From an uncultured Caulobacterales bacterium (GTDB lineage: Bacteria; Pseudomonadota; Alphaproteobacteria; Caulobacterales; Caulobacteraceae), in the NCBI GenBank assembly GCA_903884425.1, contig CAISEP010000021.1:1-64000 (forward strand): DNA of 64,000 bases. The letters are read 5' to 3'. Position numbers and translations under genes: made by a program. Each line of letters opens with the position of its first letter. Within the stretch, counting starts at the first letter, position 1. Under the pieces are notes generated by a model. It did no database searches. It was given only the letters and a program-made list of their open reading frames with translations, and was not told the DNA's origin. Shown here one piece after another: positions 43,219 to 51,332 of the stretch.

Positions 43219-45234
43219 TCAGTCCGCCGGATTGTGCTGCTGGACGAAGGCGACCGCGGCCTTCAGGGTTGCGAGGCGGGTCTCCGATTTTGACAGCCAG
43301 TGATCCTCACCTTCGGTGACGATCAGCTGCACCGACTTGCCGGCCGCCTTCATCGCGCGCTCCATCTGTTCGCTCTGGATCAGGGGAACCACCGTGTCGT
43401 TCCGCCCGTGGATCAGCAGCAGGGGCGCGTCGGCCCGGGCGGCCAGCCGGGACGGGGAGATGGACGCGACAGGTGCCGCGCCCGCCTTGCCGACACCGAG
43501 CGCTTCCCGCCAGAACCGGACGGCTTCGCTCTTCCACCCGCTTCGCTCCTCTTCCCAGTCGAGGAACATCGGCAGGTCGGCCACGCCGGATCCGGCAACC
43601 GCACAGCGATAGAGGCCCTGCTGCACCGTGATCCCGGCCATGGCGGCGTATCCGCCGTAGGAAAAGCCGACGATGCACGCCCGTTTGGCATCGACCAGAC
43701 CGTCAGCCGCCAGGGCCGCCAGGCCATCGGACATGTCGCTCAGCATGCGCCGTCCGAACTCGCCGTATCCGGCCTGTTCAAAGGCCGGTCCATGGCCGCC
43801 GGACCCGCGATAGTTGGGCTGGAAGACCACATAGCCGCGGGAGGCAAGGGCCTGGGCCATCCAGTCGAAGCCGTCCCGGTCATGTACGCCGATCGGCCCC
43901 CCGTGGGGCAGCACCACCACCGGCCGCTTCCTGCGCTCTGCCCCGGGAGGCAGGGTGAGCACGCCATCGAGGGCCAGACCGTCGCTGGCCTTGTAGTGAT
44001 ACATCCGGACCGGCGCGGTCTGCTCCGGAGGAACGCCCGGATAGTCGTTGTCGATGACGGAGGCCGCATGGGCCTTCAGATCGACCAGCCAGTAGGTGCC
44101 GGAATCCCCCGCACCTTCGGTGCGGAACACGATCCGGCCGAGGTCTTCGGTCCACGAGTTGAACAGGATCGTCCGACCGGCAAACGGCTTGGTCGCCGCA
44201 TCCAGCTTCGCCTGGAGGCCCTTGTCGAACAGGGTGGGGATCTGGTGGTCCAGGCTCACGCCGATCAGCAGTCCGGTCGTCGGGTTGTGGTAGCGGGCGG
44301 TGATGTTCTGGCCGGGAAACAGGATCCGGTACCCGCCGCCGGGTTCGACTTCCAGCAGCTGGGCCCCCTCGGCGGCATCGTCTTCCACGAGGACGGTGTC
44401 GGGTCGGCGTCCGAGCCCCGCCAGCCCCAGGGTGAGGCGAGGGGACTTGCGGGAGAAGATGGGATCTTCCCCCCGGTAGACCGTGAAGTTGTTGGTCGAC
44501 AGGTCCATGTTGGCGAAGGCCGCCACCGAGCCATCTGGGGCGATGGTCCACTCGTGCACCGTGTCGGTCCCCTTCGCGGCGACATCGATCACATTGGTGT
44601 CGAGATCGATCCGGAAGAGATCGGGATACCCCCGCGTCCAGTAGCCGCTGTTCCGGTCCGCGATCCGCGACCCGCCGACCTGGCCTTCCCGGGGGACGTT
44701 GCGGATATAGACATAGGGGTGGCCATTCAGGACCAGGGTGCGGTCGATGCCCAGGTGGAACGCGAGAAACTTTGGATTGCCCGCGAACAGCCACGTCGCC
44801 TTCTGGGTCCGAAGGTTCAGGCTGAGGGTGAAGAAGAACTCGCTGATGTCGATCTGGTCGAACGATCCGGTGCCAGAGACGGTGACCAGCACATGGTCGT
44901 CGTCCACCCAGTCGATGGAGCGGACCTTTTCGTTGCCCACGGGCGACGCAAAGAGCACGGTCCCCGTCAGGGTCCGGACCAGCACGACCCGCTTGCCGTT
45001 GACGTCTCCCACGGAGGCCAGCCGCTCGCCCGAGGGCGACAGCGACAGACTGGTCACCGTCGGAAGTCGCCCATAGGCCTCCAGCGGGGGAGGTGAGGGC
45101 TGTGGTGCCGGTTGCGGCTGGGCCAGAGCGGTCCCGCCAAGACCCAGGGCTGCCAGGGCGCCGACCGCCCACCGAAGATACGCCACCCCAGCACCCCCAT
45201 ACTCCACCCCGGCGAATGAAGCCTTGGCACCCAT
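43219..45234 (-). CDS. Exported S9-family (prolyl oligopeptidase-like) serine peptidase
   Basis: A 671-residue protein. A signal-type hydrophobic segment (WAVGALAALGLGGTALAQ) is near the N-terminus. A beta-propeller region covers about 55-400. The alpha/beta-hydrolase domain has the catalytic Ser in CIVGFSYGGYAAMAG, Asp in LLIHGRNDTVVP and His in TEGEDHWLS. It should cleave short peptides, perhaps dipeptides, in the periplasm. The true start may be a GTG near 45186, which begins closer to the signal peptide. The downstream plus-strand genes encode further peptidase-like enzymes. Confidence 0.9.
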   Translation of the reverse strand: MGAKASFAGVEYGGAGVAYLRWAVGALAALGLGGTALAQPQPAPQPSPPPLEAYGRLPTVTSLSLSPSGERLASVGDVNGKRVVLVRTLTGTVLFASPVGNEKVRSIDWVDDDHVLVTVSGTGSFDQIDISEFFFTLSLNLRTQKATWLFAGNPKFLAFHLGIDRTLVLNGHPYVYIRNVPREGQVGGSRIADRNSGYWTRGYPDLFRIDLDTNVIDVAAKGTDTVHEWTIAPDGSVAAFANMDLSTNNFTVYRGEDPIFSRKSPRLTLGLAGLGRRPDTVLVEDDAAEGAQLLEVEPGGGYRILFPGQNITARYHNPTTGLLIGVSLDHQIPTLFDKGLQAKLDAATKPFAGRTILFNSWTEDLGRIVFRTEGAGDSGTYWLVDLKAHAASVIDNDYPGVPPEQTAPVRMYHYKASDGLALDGVLTLPPGAERRKRPVVVLPHGGPIGVHDRDGFDWMAQALASRGYVVFQPNYRGSGGHGPAFEQAGYGEFGRRMLSDMSDGLAALAADGLVDAKRACIVGFSYGGYAAMAGITVQQGLYRCAVAGSGVADLPMFLDWEEERSGWKSEAVRFWREALGVGKAGAAPVASISPSRLAARADAPLLLIHGRNDTVVPLIQSEQMERAMKAAGKSVQLIVTEGEDHWLSKSETRLATLKAAVAFVQQHNPAD

Positions 45235-45430
45235 CGAGAGTCAACGATCGGGACGCAACCCGGACCGACCCGACACAGACTGAGGTTGTGCCGGTTCCTG
45301 CCTCCCGTGAGCCGGCCACGGGCGCGCCCGGCGGCAAGGCGGCGTCCAATTCGCCTGCGGGTTCGCCTTGCTCCGGTGCGGGTGGCCGGTAAAGTGGCCG
45401 TCACCTGCCCGTGTCCTAGGATCGCTGCCC

Positions 45431-46513
45431 ATGTCCACCCACCCGTTCAGCGAAACCTATGCCGAGGCACGATCGAAGTTCCTGTCCGCGGCAGAGTCTG
45501 CGGGGGCGGCGGTGCAGGCCCACCTTCATCCGGAGCGGGGCCCCGACGGCGGCGTTCTGGCCACCGACTGCGCCTGGATCGGGCCCGCGGACGCCCGCTC
45601 GGTGCTGGTCATGGTCTCCGGCACCCACGGGATCGAGGGCTATTGCGGCTCCGGCGCACAGATCGACTGGCTGCAGCGGGGGGAGGCGGCGCAGCTGGGG
45701 CCGGATCGTGCGGCCCTGCTGATCCACGCCCTCAACCCCTACGGCTTCGCCTGGGCCCGGCGGGTGACCCACGAGAATGTCGACCTGAACCGCAATTTCG
45801 TCGACTTCGCCCGCCCTCTGCCCGTGAACCGGGACTACGACACCCTGGCAGCGGCGGTGAAACCGGCCGACTGGAACGAGGCGAGCCAGACCGCCGCCCG
45901 TCTGGCGCTGGGAGCCTTCGCCCAGGCGCACGGGTTCCGGGCCATGGCCCAGGCCGTGTCCGGCGGCCAGTATGCCCATGCGGACGGGCTGTTCTACGGC
46001 GGCGCGGCACCCACCTGGTCGCGGATCACGCTGGAGACCCTCTTCCGGGAGCGTCTGTCCCGGGCCGAGGAGATCGGCATCATCGACTATCACACCGGCC
46101 TCGGCCCCGAGGGTTATGCGGAGCCGATCATCGCCGCGGCCCCGGGGACTCCGGAATTCGACCGCGCGATCCGCTGGCACGGCCGGGCGGCGCGCAGCCA
46201 TGTGGGCGGCGAGTCCGTCTCGGCGGAGATCGCCGGCGACTGGCTGGCCGCGGCCCCGCAGCTGGCCCCGCAGGCCCGGGTGACCGGCATCGCCCTCGAA
46301 TACGGGACGGTGGACGCCAACCGGGTGCTGGAAGCGCTGATGGCCGACAACTGGCTGCACGCCCACGGCGATCCCCAGGGCCCGCTGGCTCGGCAGATCA
46401 AGGCGCAGATCCGGGCGGCCTTCTATGTCGACAGTGACCTGTGGCGGGGCATGGTGCTCGGCCAGTCCCTGTGCGCCGTGCGCCAGGCCCTCGGCGGTCT
46501 CGGCAGACCCTGA
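45431..46513 (+). CDS. DUF2817 (M14 carboxypeptidase-like) protein
   Basis: A 360-residue protein. SVLVMVSGTHGIEGYCGSGAQIDWL holds the His-x-x-Glu zinc motif of M14-type folds. HALNPYGFAWARRVTHENVDLNRNF carries the conserved Asn-Arg. IGIIDYHTGLGPEGYAEPI supplies the third zinc His, and TGIALEYGTV holds the presumed catalytic Glu. DUF2817 proteins are uncharacterised relatives of zinc carboxypeptidases. No signal peptide is present, so it is probably cytoplasmic. ATG 45431 fits the family start. A proline iminopeptidase-like gene follows 48 bases later on the same strand. Confidence 0.85.
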   Translation: MSTHPFSETYAEARSKFLSAAESAGAAVQAHLHPERGPDGGVLATDCAWIGPADARSVLVMVSGTHGIEGYCGSGAQIDWLQRGEAAQLGPDRAALLIHALNPYGFAWARRVTHENVDLNRNFVDFARPLPVNRDYDTLAAAVKPADWNEASQTAARLALGAFAQAHGFRAMAQAVSGGQYAHADGLFYGGAAPTWSRITLETLFRERLSRAEEIGIIDYHTGLGPEGYAEPIIAAAPGTPEFDRAIRWHGRAARSHVGGESVSAEIAGDWLAAAPQLAPQARVTGIALEYGTVDANRVLEALMADNWLHAHGDPQGPLARQIKAQIRAAFYVDSDLWRGMVLGQSLCAVRQALGGLGRP

Positions 46514-46561
46514 CGGCGGCAAGGTCATGCACCGCCGGGACGCAAGCGGGGAGGAGCGCGC

Positions 46562-47407
46562 ATGTTCGTGAAGGTGAACGGGGTCCGGATCTTCGTCGAG
46601 GTGCTGGGCCCCAGGCTCGCCTTCGACGGCCCCCGGACCGTGGAGCGGCCGACGGTGGTGGCCCTGCACGGTGGCCCGTCGGACCATCTGCACATGCTGC
46701 CCATGGTCTCGGCCCTGACCGAGGTCGCCCAGGTGGTGGTCTATGACCATCGGGGCTGCGGGCGCAGCGAGGCCGGCGATCCGGCGCTGTGGACCCTGGA
46801 GCAGTGGGGGGACGATGTTCGCGGCCTGTGCGACGCCCTGGGCATCGAGGCCCCCATCGTCTTCGGCCATTCGTTCGGCGGCTTCGTCGCCCAGTCCCAT
46901 GCCGTCCGGCACCCCGGCCATGCCGCGCGCCTGATCCTGTCCGGGACCGGTCCCCGGTTCGATGCGGCCGCATCGGTCGAGGGCTTCCGCCGTCAGGGCG
47001 GAGACGCCGCCGCGGCCGCGTTCGCGGCCTTTGCCGCCCGGCCCGACAGCGACACCGTCCAGGTGTTCGCCCGGGAGTGTCGCCACCTCTACAGCACAGG
47101 CCGGAAAACCGACCCGGACGTGGAGGCGCGCACCCTGACCAACATGGCACTGCTGTTCGACTTCTTCGGGCGGGAGAGCCGGGCCTTCGACCTGACGGCG
47201 GCCCTGGCCGCGGTCCGGGTGCCGGTCCTGATCCTGGGCGGTGACGAGGACCCCGTCACGCCGCCGTCCTATCAGGATGCGCTGGAATCGGCCCTGACCC
47301 ATGCACAAGTCCGCCGGGTCCGTTTCCCGGGGGCCGGCCACGCCATGGCCACGGACGTGCCGGACGCCCTGGCCGCCGCCCTTCGGGACTGGGTCCGGGC
47401 GGTCTGA
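46562..47407 (+). CDS. Alpha/beta hydrolase, proline iminopeptidase-like (S33)
   Basis: A 281-residue hydrolase. VVALHGGPSDHLHMLP is the oxyanion HGGP motif typical of proline iminopeptidases. DHRGCGRSE follows. The nucleophile is in FGHSFGGFVAQ, the Asp in ILGGDEDPVTPP and the His in FPGAGHAMATD. It should hydrolyse N-terminal prolyl peptides or small amides. It starts with a good GGGGAGGAG site, follows the DUF2817 gene and precedes the TraB-like gene on the same strand. Confidence 0.85.
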   Translation: MFVKVNGVRIFVEVLGPRLAFDGPRTVERPTVVALHGGPSDHLHMLPMVSALTEVAQVVVYDHRGCGRSEAGDPALWTLEQWGDDVRGLCDALGIEAPIVFGHSFGGFVAQSHAVRHPGHAARLILSGTGPRFDAAASVEGFRRQGGDAAAAAFAAFAARPDSDTVQVFARECRHLYSTGRKTDPDVEARTLTNMALLFDFFGRESRAFDLTAALAAVRVPVLILGGDEDPVTPPSYQDALESALTHAQVRRVRFPGAGHAMATDVPDALAAALRDWVRAV

Positions 47408-47553
47408 ACGGCACGGGGGGGGCGAGGCTCGGGCCAGAGGGAGGCACGGACGCCCATGCCGATCACGGGCACCGTCCAGGGCCGCATCCGTGCCATGAGT
47501 GCGCCCGATTTGTGCGCCTAGACTCCCTCAACTTCATCGCAGGGGCCGGCATC

Positions 47554-48561
47554 ATGCGGATCGATCGACGGGTGGGACGGCTCGGGCTCGCCCTTCTGGC
47601 ATGGGGGTGCGTCGGCCTGTCCCTGTCCCCCGGCCTGGCCCAGACGGTGGCCCCGCCGCCGTCGGAGGATCCGGAGGCAACGCTGCTGACCGAGCTTGTG
47701 GTGACCGCAAGGCTGCCGGGCCCGGCCTGGTGGACGGTGGAGAAGGCCGGGGCCCGCCTCTACATCCTCGGTCTTCCCGCCGGGCCGGTGCCCGCGAACC
47801 TCGCCTGGGACACCACCGTCTTTACCCGCCGGTTGAAGGAGGCCAACGCCTTCCTGCCACCCCCCGAGGCCCGGGTGGGCGTCAATGTCGGCCTGTTCCA
47901 GGGGCTGGGCCTGCTCGCCCACATGGCCCCCGGCATGGGATGGACCAATGGCGATGTGGAGAAGGGCATGCCCGCCCCGCTGGCCGAGCGGTTCGCCGCC
48001 GACCGCAAGGCCCTGGGCTATCCGGTCGCGCGCTATGCCACGCCGGCCCCCGCCTTTGCGGCGTTCAAGCTGCAGCACGACTATCTGGAAAAGGCCGGTC
48101 TGGGCGAGGATCTCGGGCCCCGCCTGACCCGGGAGGCGCGGCGGTCGGGGGTGACGGTGGAACGCCCCGTGCGGGTGGACGCGGCCCCCCTGCGGCTGGA
48201 GGAGATCAGCCTGGACCGTCCGCCGATCCGCGACTGCTTCCAGGCCCTGCTGGGCGAGGTCGAGACCGATCCGCAGCTCTACCGGACCGCGGCCGCCAGC
48301 TGGGCGGCGGGGCGGCTCGACGGGGCCCTGGCCGGGCCGCGGGACCCGTTCGGCCTGTGCGAGAACCGCCTCTATTCCGGCGCGTTCAGCCACAAGCTGT
48401 TCCAGGCGGAGACCGATGCCCTGGCCGCCCATCTCGAACGGCCCGGCGTGACAGTCGCGGTCCTGGGCATCCGCACCCTGCTGGCGGAGGACGGGATCAT
48501 CGTCCGACTGCGGGCGAGGGGCTATGTGGTGAAGGGCCCCGACGCCGACGACCGCCACTGA
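47554..48561 (+). CDS. TraB/GumN-like secreted protein
   Basis: A 335-residue protein with a signal peptide (LALLAWGCVGLSLSPGLAQ). The mature part begins with PAWWTVEKAGARLYILGLPAGPVP, resembling the W-x-V-x-x-x-x-x-x-x-Y-L-L-G-S opening of TraB/GumN proteins. The end TVAVLGIRTLLAEDGIIVRLRARGYVV matches the usual closing strand. The His after the LGS block is replaced by Pro, so if this family is a metallo-enzyme the copy is unusual. ATG 47554 with AGGGG nine bases upstream is preferred to ATG-like starts at 47512. Function unknown. Confidence 0.65.
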   Translation: MRIDRRVGRLGLALLAWGCVGLSLSPGLAQTVAPPPSEDPEATLLTELVVTARLPGPAWWTVEKAGARLYILGLPAGPVPANLAWDTTVFTRRLKEANAFLPPPEARVGVNVGLFQGLGLLAHMAPGMGWTNGDVEKGMPAPLAERFAADRKALGYPVARYATPAPAFAAFKLQHDYLEKAGLGEDLGPRLTREARRSGVTVERPVRVDAAPLRLEEISLDRPPIRDCFQALLGEVETDPQLYRTAAASWAAGRLDGALAGPRDPFGLCENRLYSGAFSHKLFQAETDALAAHLERPGVTVAVLGIRTLLAEDGIIVRLRARGYVVKGPDADDRH

Positions 48562-48591
48562 GCGGCCGGTCGGGACGGGACGGGGCTGGGC

Positions 48592-49161
48592 TCAGGTGCG
48601 GGGCAGGCGGCAGGCGGCCAGGACCTCCGCGGCGGTCTCGGGGTCGCTGGCCCGGGCTATGGCCACGGCACCGGCCATCATCGCTAGCTGCCGCCAGGCC
48701 CGGGCCTGCCGCTGGGCCCGGGTGCCGGACAGCAGGTTGGCCATGCCCGACACCACCCGGCGCACCCCCTGGCCGAAGGTACCGCGCACATCATCGCCCG
48801 CCCGGCTGACATCGCCGGCCAGGGCAGCGATCGGGCAGCCGTATCCGGCGGCGGCCACGTGGGCGTCCGACAGATAGGACCGTTCGTACTCCATCAGATG
48901 GCGCGCCTGGGCCTCCCCGTCGGAGGGGCTGTCGGTCCGGTCCAGACGATCGGCGACCTGGCGGAAGGCGCTGTCCAGGGCGGCGCGGACCAGCTCGTCC
49001 TTGGTGGCGAAATGGCGATAGAAGCCACCATGGGTGAGGCCCGCGTCGCTCATGACATCAGCGACGCTGGCCCCTTCGATGCCGCGCTCGCGCAACAGCC
49101 GTGAGGCGCTGTCGACGATCCGCGCCCGCGATCGTTCCTTTTCCGCCCGGGATACCCGCAT
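48592..49161 (-). CDS. TetR-family transcriptional regulator
   Basis: A 189-residue regulator. The DNA-binding domain is RARIVDSASRLLRERGIEGASVADVMSDAGLTHGGFYRHF, with KDELV next; the ligand domain includes GCPIAALAGDV, as in the LmrA/YxaF-type TetR branch. ATG 49161 fits the usual start. It is divergent from the genes beginning at 49255. The space contains direct repeats (49211-49240), so it probably represses itself and the 49255-50942 pair. Confidence 0.9.
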   Translation of the reverse strand: MRVSRAEKERSRARIVDSASRLLRERGIEGASVADVMSDAGLTHGGFYRHFATKDELVRAALDSAFRQVADRLDRTDSPSDGEAQARHLMEYERSYLSDAHVAAAGYGCPIAALAGDVSRAGDDVRGTFGQGVRRVVSGMANLLSGTRAQRQARAWRQLAMMAGAVAIARASDPETAAEVLAACRLPRT

Positions 49162-49210
49162 GTCCGACCCGTTCTCCGTGAGAGTCTTGACGTTATTGAT
49201 GACGCATGTA

Positions 49211-49240
49211 ATCCAAATGGTCCTCAATGACATCCAAATG
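49211..49240. promoter_or_regulatory. Direct repeats between the TetR gene and its divergent neighbour, candidate operator
   Basis: ATCCAAATG occurs at 49211-49219 and 49232-49240, start to start 21 bases, two helical turns. Both lie in the 93-base space between the TetR start (49161) and the secreted-protein start (49255). TetR proteins normally bind inverted repeats, so direct repeats are unusual. Confidence 0.45.
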
Positions 49241-49254
49241 CTGGAGCGGTGCCG

Positions 49255-49692
49255 ATGGCCTGTCAATCCGTGACCCGGAAGCTGCTCTGCGGCCTTGTCG
49301 CGATGGCCGCAGGGGCCGCGATCGCGGTGCCGGCGGCCCAGGCGCAGGCGGTTCCCGCCGCCGGCAGCGGGGCCGCGGCGTCCGCCATGCCCGCGACACC
49401 GACCACCCGGGTGCTGGCGATCGGTCGCCTGAGCCGTGTGCCGACTCCGTCAGAGCTTCAGTCGATCATGCCCGGAGAGGTGCGCGACACCCTGGACCTC
49501 TATCTCGCGGGCAGGATTGCCGACTGGTATGTGGCCAAGGACGCGCCGGGGGTGGTCTTCATCCTGGACCTACGCTCCGTGGACGAGGCGCGGCAGCTGA
49601 CCGCGGCACTGCCCCTGGTCAAGGCGGGACTGATGTCGTTCCAGTTCATCCCCTTAGGCCCCCTGGCACCGCTGAAACTGCTGGAGCGGTAG
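49255..49692 (+). CDS. Secreted small protein with YciI/muconolactone isomerase-like fold
   Basis: A 145-residue protein with signal peptide (LLCGLVAMAAGAAIAVPAAQA). After an Ala-rich linker the domain reads RVLAIGRLSRVPTPSELQSIMPGEVRDTLDLYLAGRIADWYVAKDAPGVVFIL and DEARQLTAALPLVKAGLMSFQFIPLGPL. This is the plan of small ferredoxin-like alpha/beta proteins such as YciI-like and muconolactone isomerases. No catalytic residues can be assigned. ATG 49255 follows GGAG. The acyltransferase-like membrane gene starts nine bases after its stop, so they form an operon under the TetR regulator. Confidence 0.6.
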   Translation: MACQSVTRKLLCGLVAMAAGAAIAVPAAQAQAVPAAGSGAAASAMPATPTTRVLAIGRLSRVPTPSELQSIMPGEVRDTLDLYLAGRIADWYVAKDAPGVVFILDLRSVDEARQLTAALPLVKAGLMSFQFIPLGPLAPLKLLER

Positions 49693-49700
49693 GGCCGCCG

Positions 49701-50942
49701 ATGTCCCGCCAGGCCAGCCCGACCTCAGAGGCGGATGCCGTCGCCGAGACCGCCGCCGCCCCCCGCGCCCCGGCCCGGCTTCAGTCCATCGACATGCTCC
49801 GCGGCCTGGTGATGGTCATCATGGCCCTGGACCACACCCGCGACTTCCTGTCGAACGCGCCCTTCGATCCGACGGACCTGGCGCATACCAGCCCGGCCCT
49901 GTTCCTCACCCGCTGGATCACCCATTTCTGCGCACCGGTGTTTGTGCTTCTGGCGGGGACGGGAGCCTATCTGTCCACCGCCAGCGGCCGCTCCGCCGGA
50001 CAACTGGCTGGTTTCCTGGCCAGCCGCGGCGTTTGGCTGGTGTTCCTCGAAGTCTTCGTCATCACCCCGCTGGGCTGGTCGTTCAACTGGAACTTCGGCT
50101 TCGTGCGGATGCAGGTGTTCTGGGCCATCGGCGCGTCCATGGTGGTTCTGGCCGGCCTGGTGCCGGTCCTGCCGCGACGGGTCATAGGCGGCCTGGGCCT
50201 GCTCATCGTGCTGGGCCACAATCTGCTCGACGGCCCGCAGGCCGCGCTTCTGGGGCCGCTCGCACCGACCTGGCAGTTTCTTCACACGATCACAGCGTTG
50301 CCTGTCGCGCCGCACAGGATGCTGATCTTCCTCTATCCCCTGGCCCCGTGGTTCGGCGTGATGGCGCTGGGCTACGGCTTCGGCGACCTGGTCCGGCTGG
50401 AGGCCGCGCGGCGGCGGACGGTCCTGCTGCTGCTCGGTGCTGCCATGATCGCACTGTTTCTCGCCTTGCGGATCCCGAACCTCTATGGCGATCCCAGACC
50501 CTGGGTGGCCCAGCCCACTTTGGCGATGACGGCCCTGTCCTGGATCAATGGCACCAAGTATCCGCCGTCGCTCCTCTATCTGCTGATGACCCTGGGCCCG
50601 GCCCTGATGGTGCTGGCCGTGATCGATCGCGCTCCGGCCGCGATCACCGGTCCCCTGGCGACCCTTGGCCGGGTGCCGCTGATCTACTACCTGCTGCACC
50701 TGCCGCTGATCCACGGGATCGCCGTTTGCCTGTCGCAGCTGCGCTACGGGCAGTCCGGCTGGCTGATGCACGACATGATGGCGCAGAAGGGCGCGGCATT
50801 GCCGCTTCCCCACGGCTATGGCTACGATCTGTGGGTCGTCTATGCGGTCTGGATCGCCGTGGTGGTCGCGCTCTATCCCGCCTGCCGGTGGTTCGCCGGC
50901 GTGAAGCAGGCGAACCGCCATCCGCTGCTCAGCTACCTCTAG
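49701..50942 (+). CDS. DUF1624/HGSNAT-like multi-pass membrane acyltransferase
   Basis: A 413-residue membrane protein with about ten helices. It begins with RLQSIDMLRGLVMVIMALDHTRDF, the conserved opening of the heparan-alpha-glucosaminide N-acetyltransferase (DUF1624) family, whose His-containing MALDH segment is the acetyl-transfer site in the eukaryotic enzyme. The end has LGRVPLIYYLLHLPLIHGIAV. It may move acetyl groups across the inner membrane to a periplasmic acceptor; the acceptor is unknown. It lies nine bases after the secreted YciI-like gene. Confidence 0.85.
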   Translation: MSRQASPTSEADAVAETAAAPRAPARLQSIDMLRGLVMVIMALDHTRDFLSNAPFDPTDLAHTSPALFLTRWITHFCAPVFVLLAGTGAYLSTASGRSAGQLAGFLASRGVWLVFLEVFVITPLGWSFNWNFGFVRMQVFWAIGASMVVLAGLVPVLPRRVIGGLGLLIVLGHNLLDGPQAALLGPLAPTWQFLHTITALPVAPHRMLIFLYPLAPWFGVMALGYGFGDLVRLEAARRRTVLLLLGAAMIALFLALRIPNLYGDPRPWVAQPTLAMTALSWINGTKYPPSLLYLLMTLGPALMVLAVIDRAPAAITGPLATLGRVPLIYYLLHLPLIHGIAVCLSQLRYGQSGWLMHDMMAQKGAALPLPHGYGYDLWVVYAVWIAVVVALYPACRWFAGVKQANRHPLLSYL

Positions 50943-51005
50943 GGACGATCACGGCCCGGACACCCGGCGTCGGCCCTGCGACACCTGTCTCTGACGAGGA
51001 ATGCC

Positions 51006-51332
51006 ATGCCCGAAGCCTCCCCCGAAGCCTCCCCCGAAGCCTCCCCCGAAGCCTCCGACGCCTGCCGGCCCGCCGCCGGGGAGCTTGCACCGGTCATCGA
51101 TCTGGCCCGCTGCGAGGGCAAGGCGGACTGTCTGCGGGTCTGTCCCTATGACGTCTTCGAGGTCCGGGTGGCCACGCCGGACGAGCGCCGGTCCCTGGGA
51201 TGGCTGGCACAGATCAAGTCCATGGCGCACGGCCACCGGAAGGCCTTCGCGGTCCATGCCGACCAGTGCCACGCCTGCGGGCTGTGCGTCACCGCCTGTC
51301 CGGAGACCGCGATCCGGCTCCTGAAGCCCTAG
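51006..51332 (+). CDS. Dicluster-type ferredoxin with PEAS-repeat N-terminus and a missing cysteine
   Basis: A 108-residue protein. Residues 2-17 are four copies of Pro-Glu-Ala-Ser, encoded by four 12-bp tandem units. The first cluster motif, CEGKADCLRVCP, has Cys36, Cys42 and Cys46, but Lys39 where a 4Fe-4S site has cysteine. The second, CHACGLCVTACP (Cys88, 91, 94, 98), is complete. The set resembles 7Fe ferredoxins, with a 3Fe-4S and a 4Fe-4S cluster. It likely delivers electrons to an oxygenase or oxidoreductase. Its end overlaps the convergent luciferase-like gene by four bases. Confidence 0.8.
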   Translation: MPEASPEASPEASPEASDACRPAAGELAPVIDLARCEGKADCLRVCPYDVFEVRVATPDERRSLGWLAQIKSMAHGHRKAFAVHADQCHACGLCVTACPETAIRLLKP

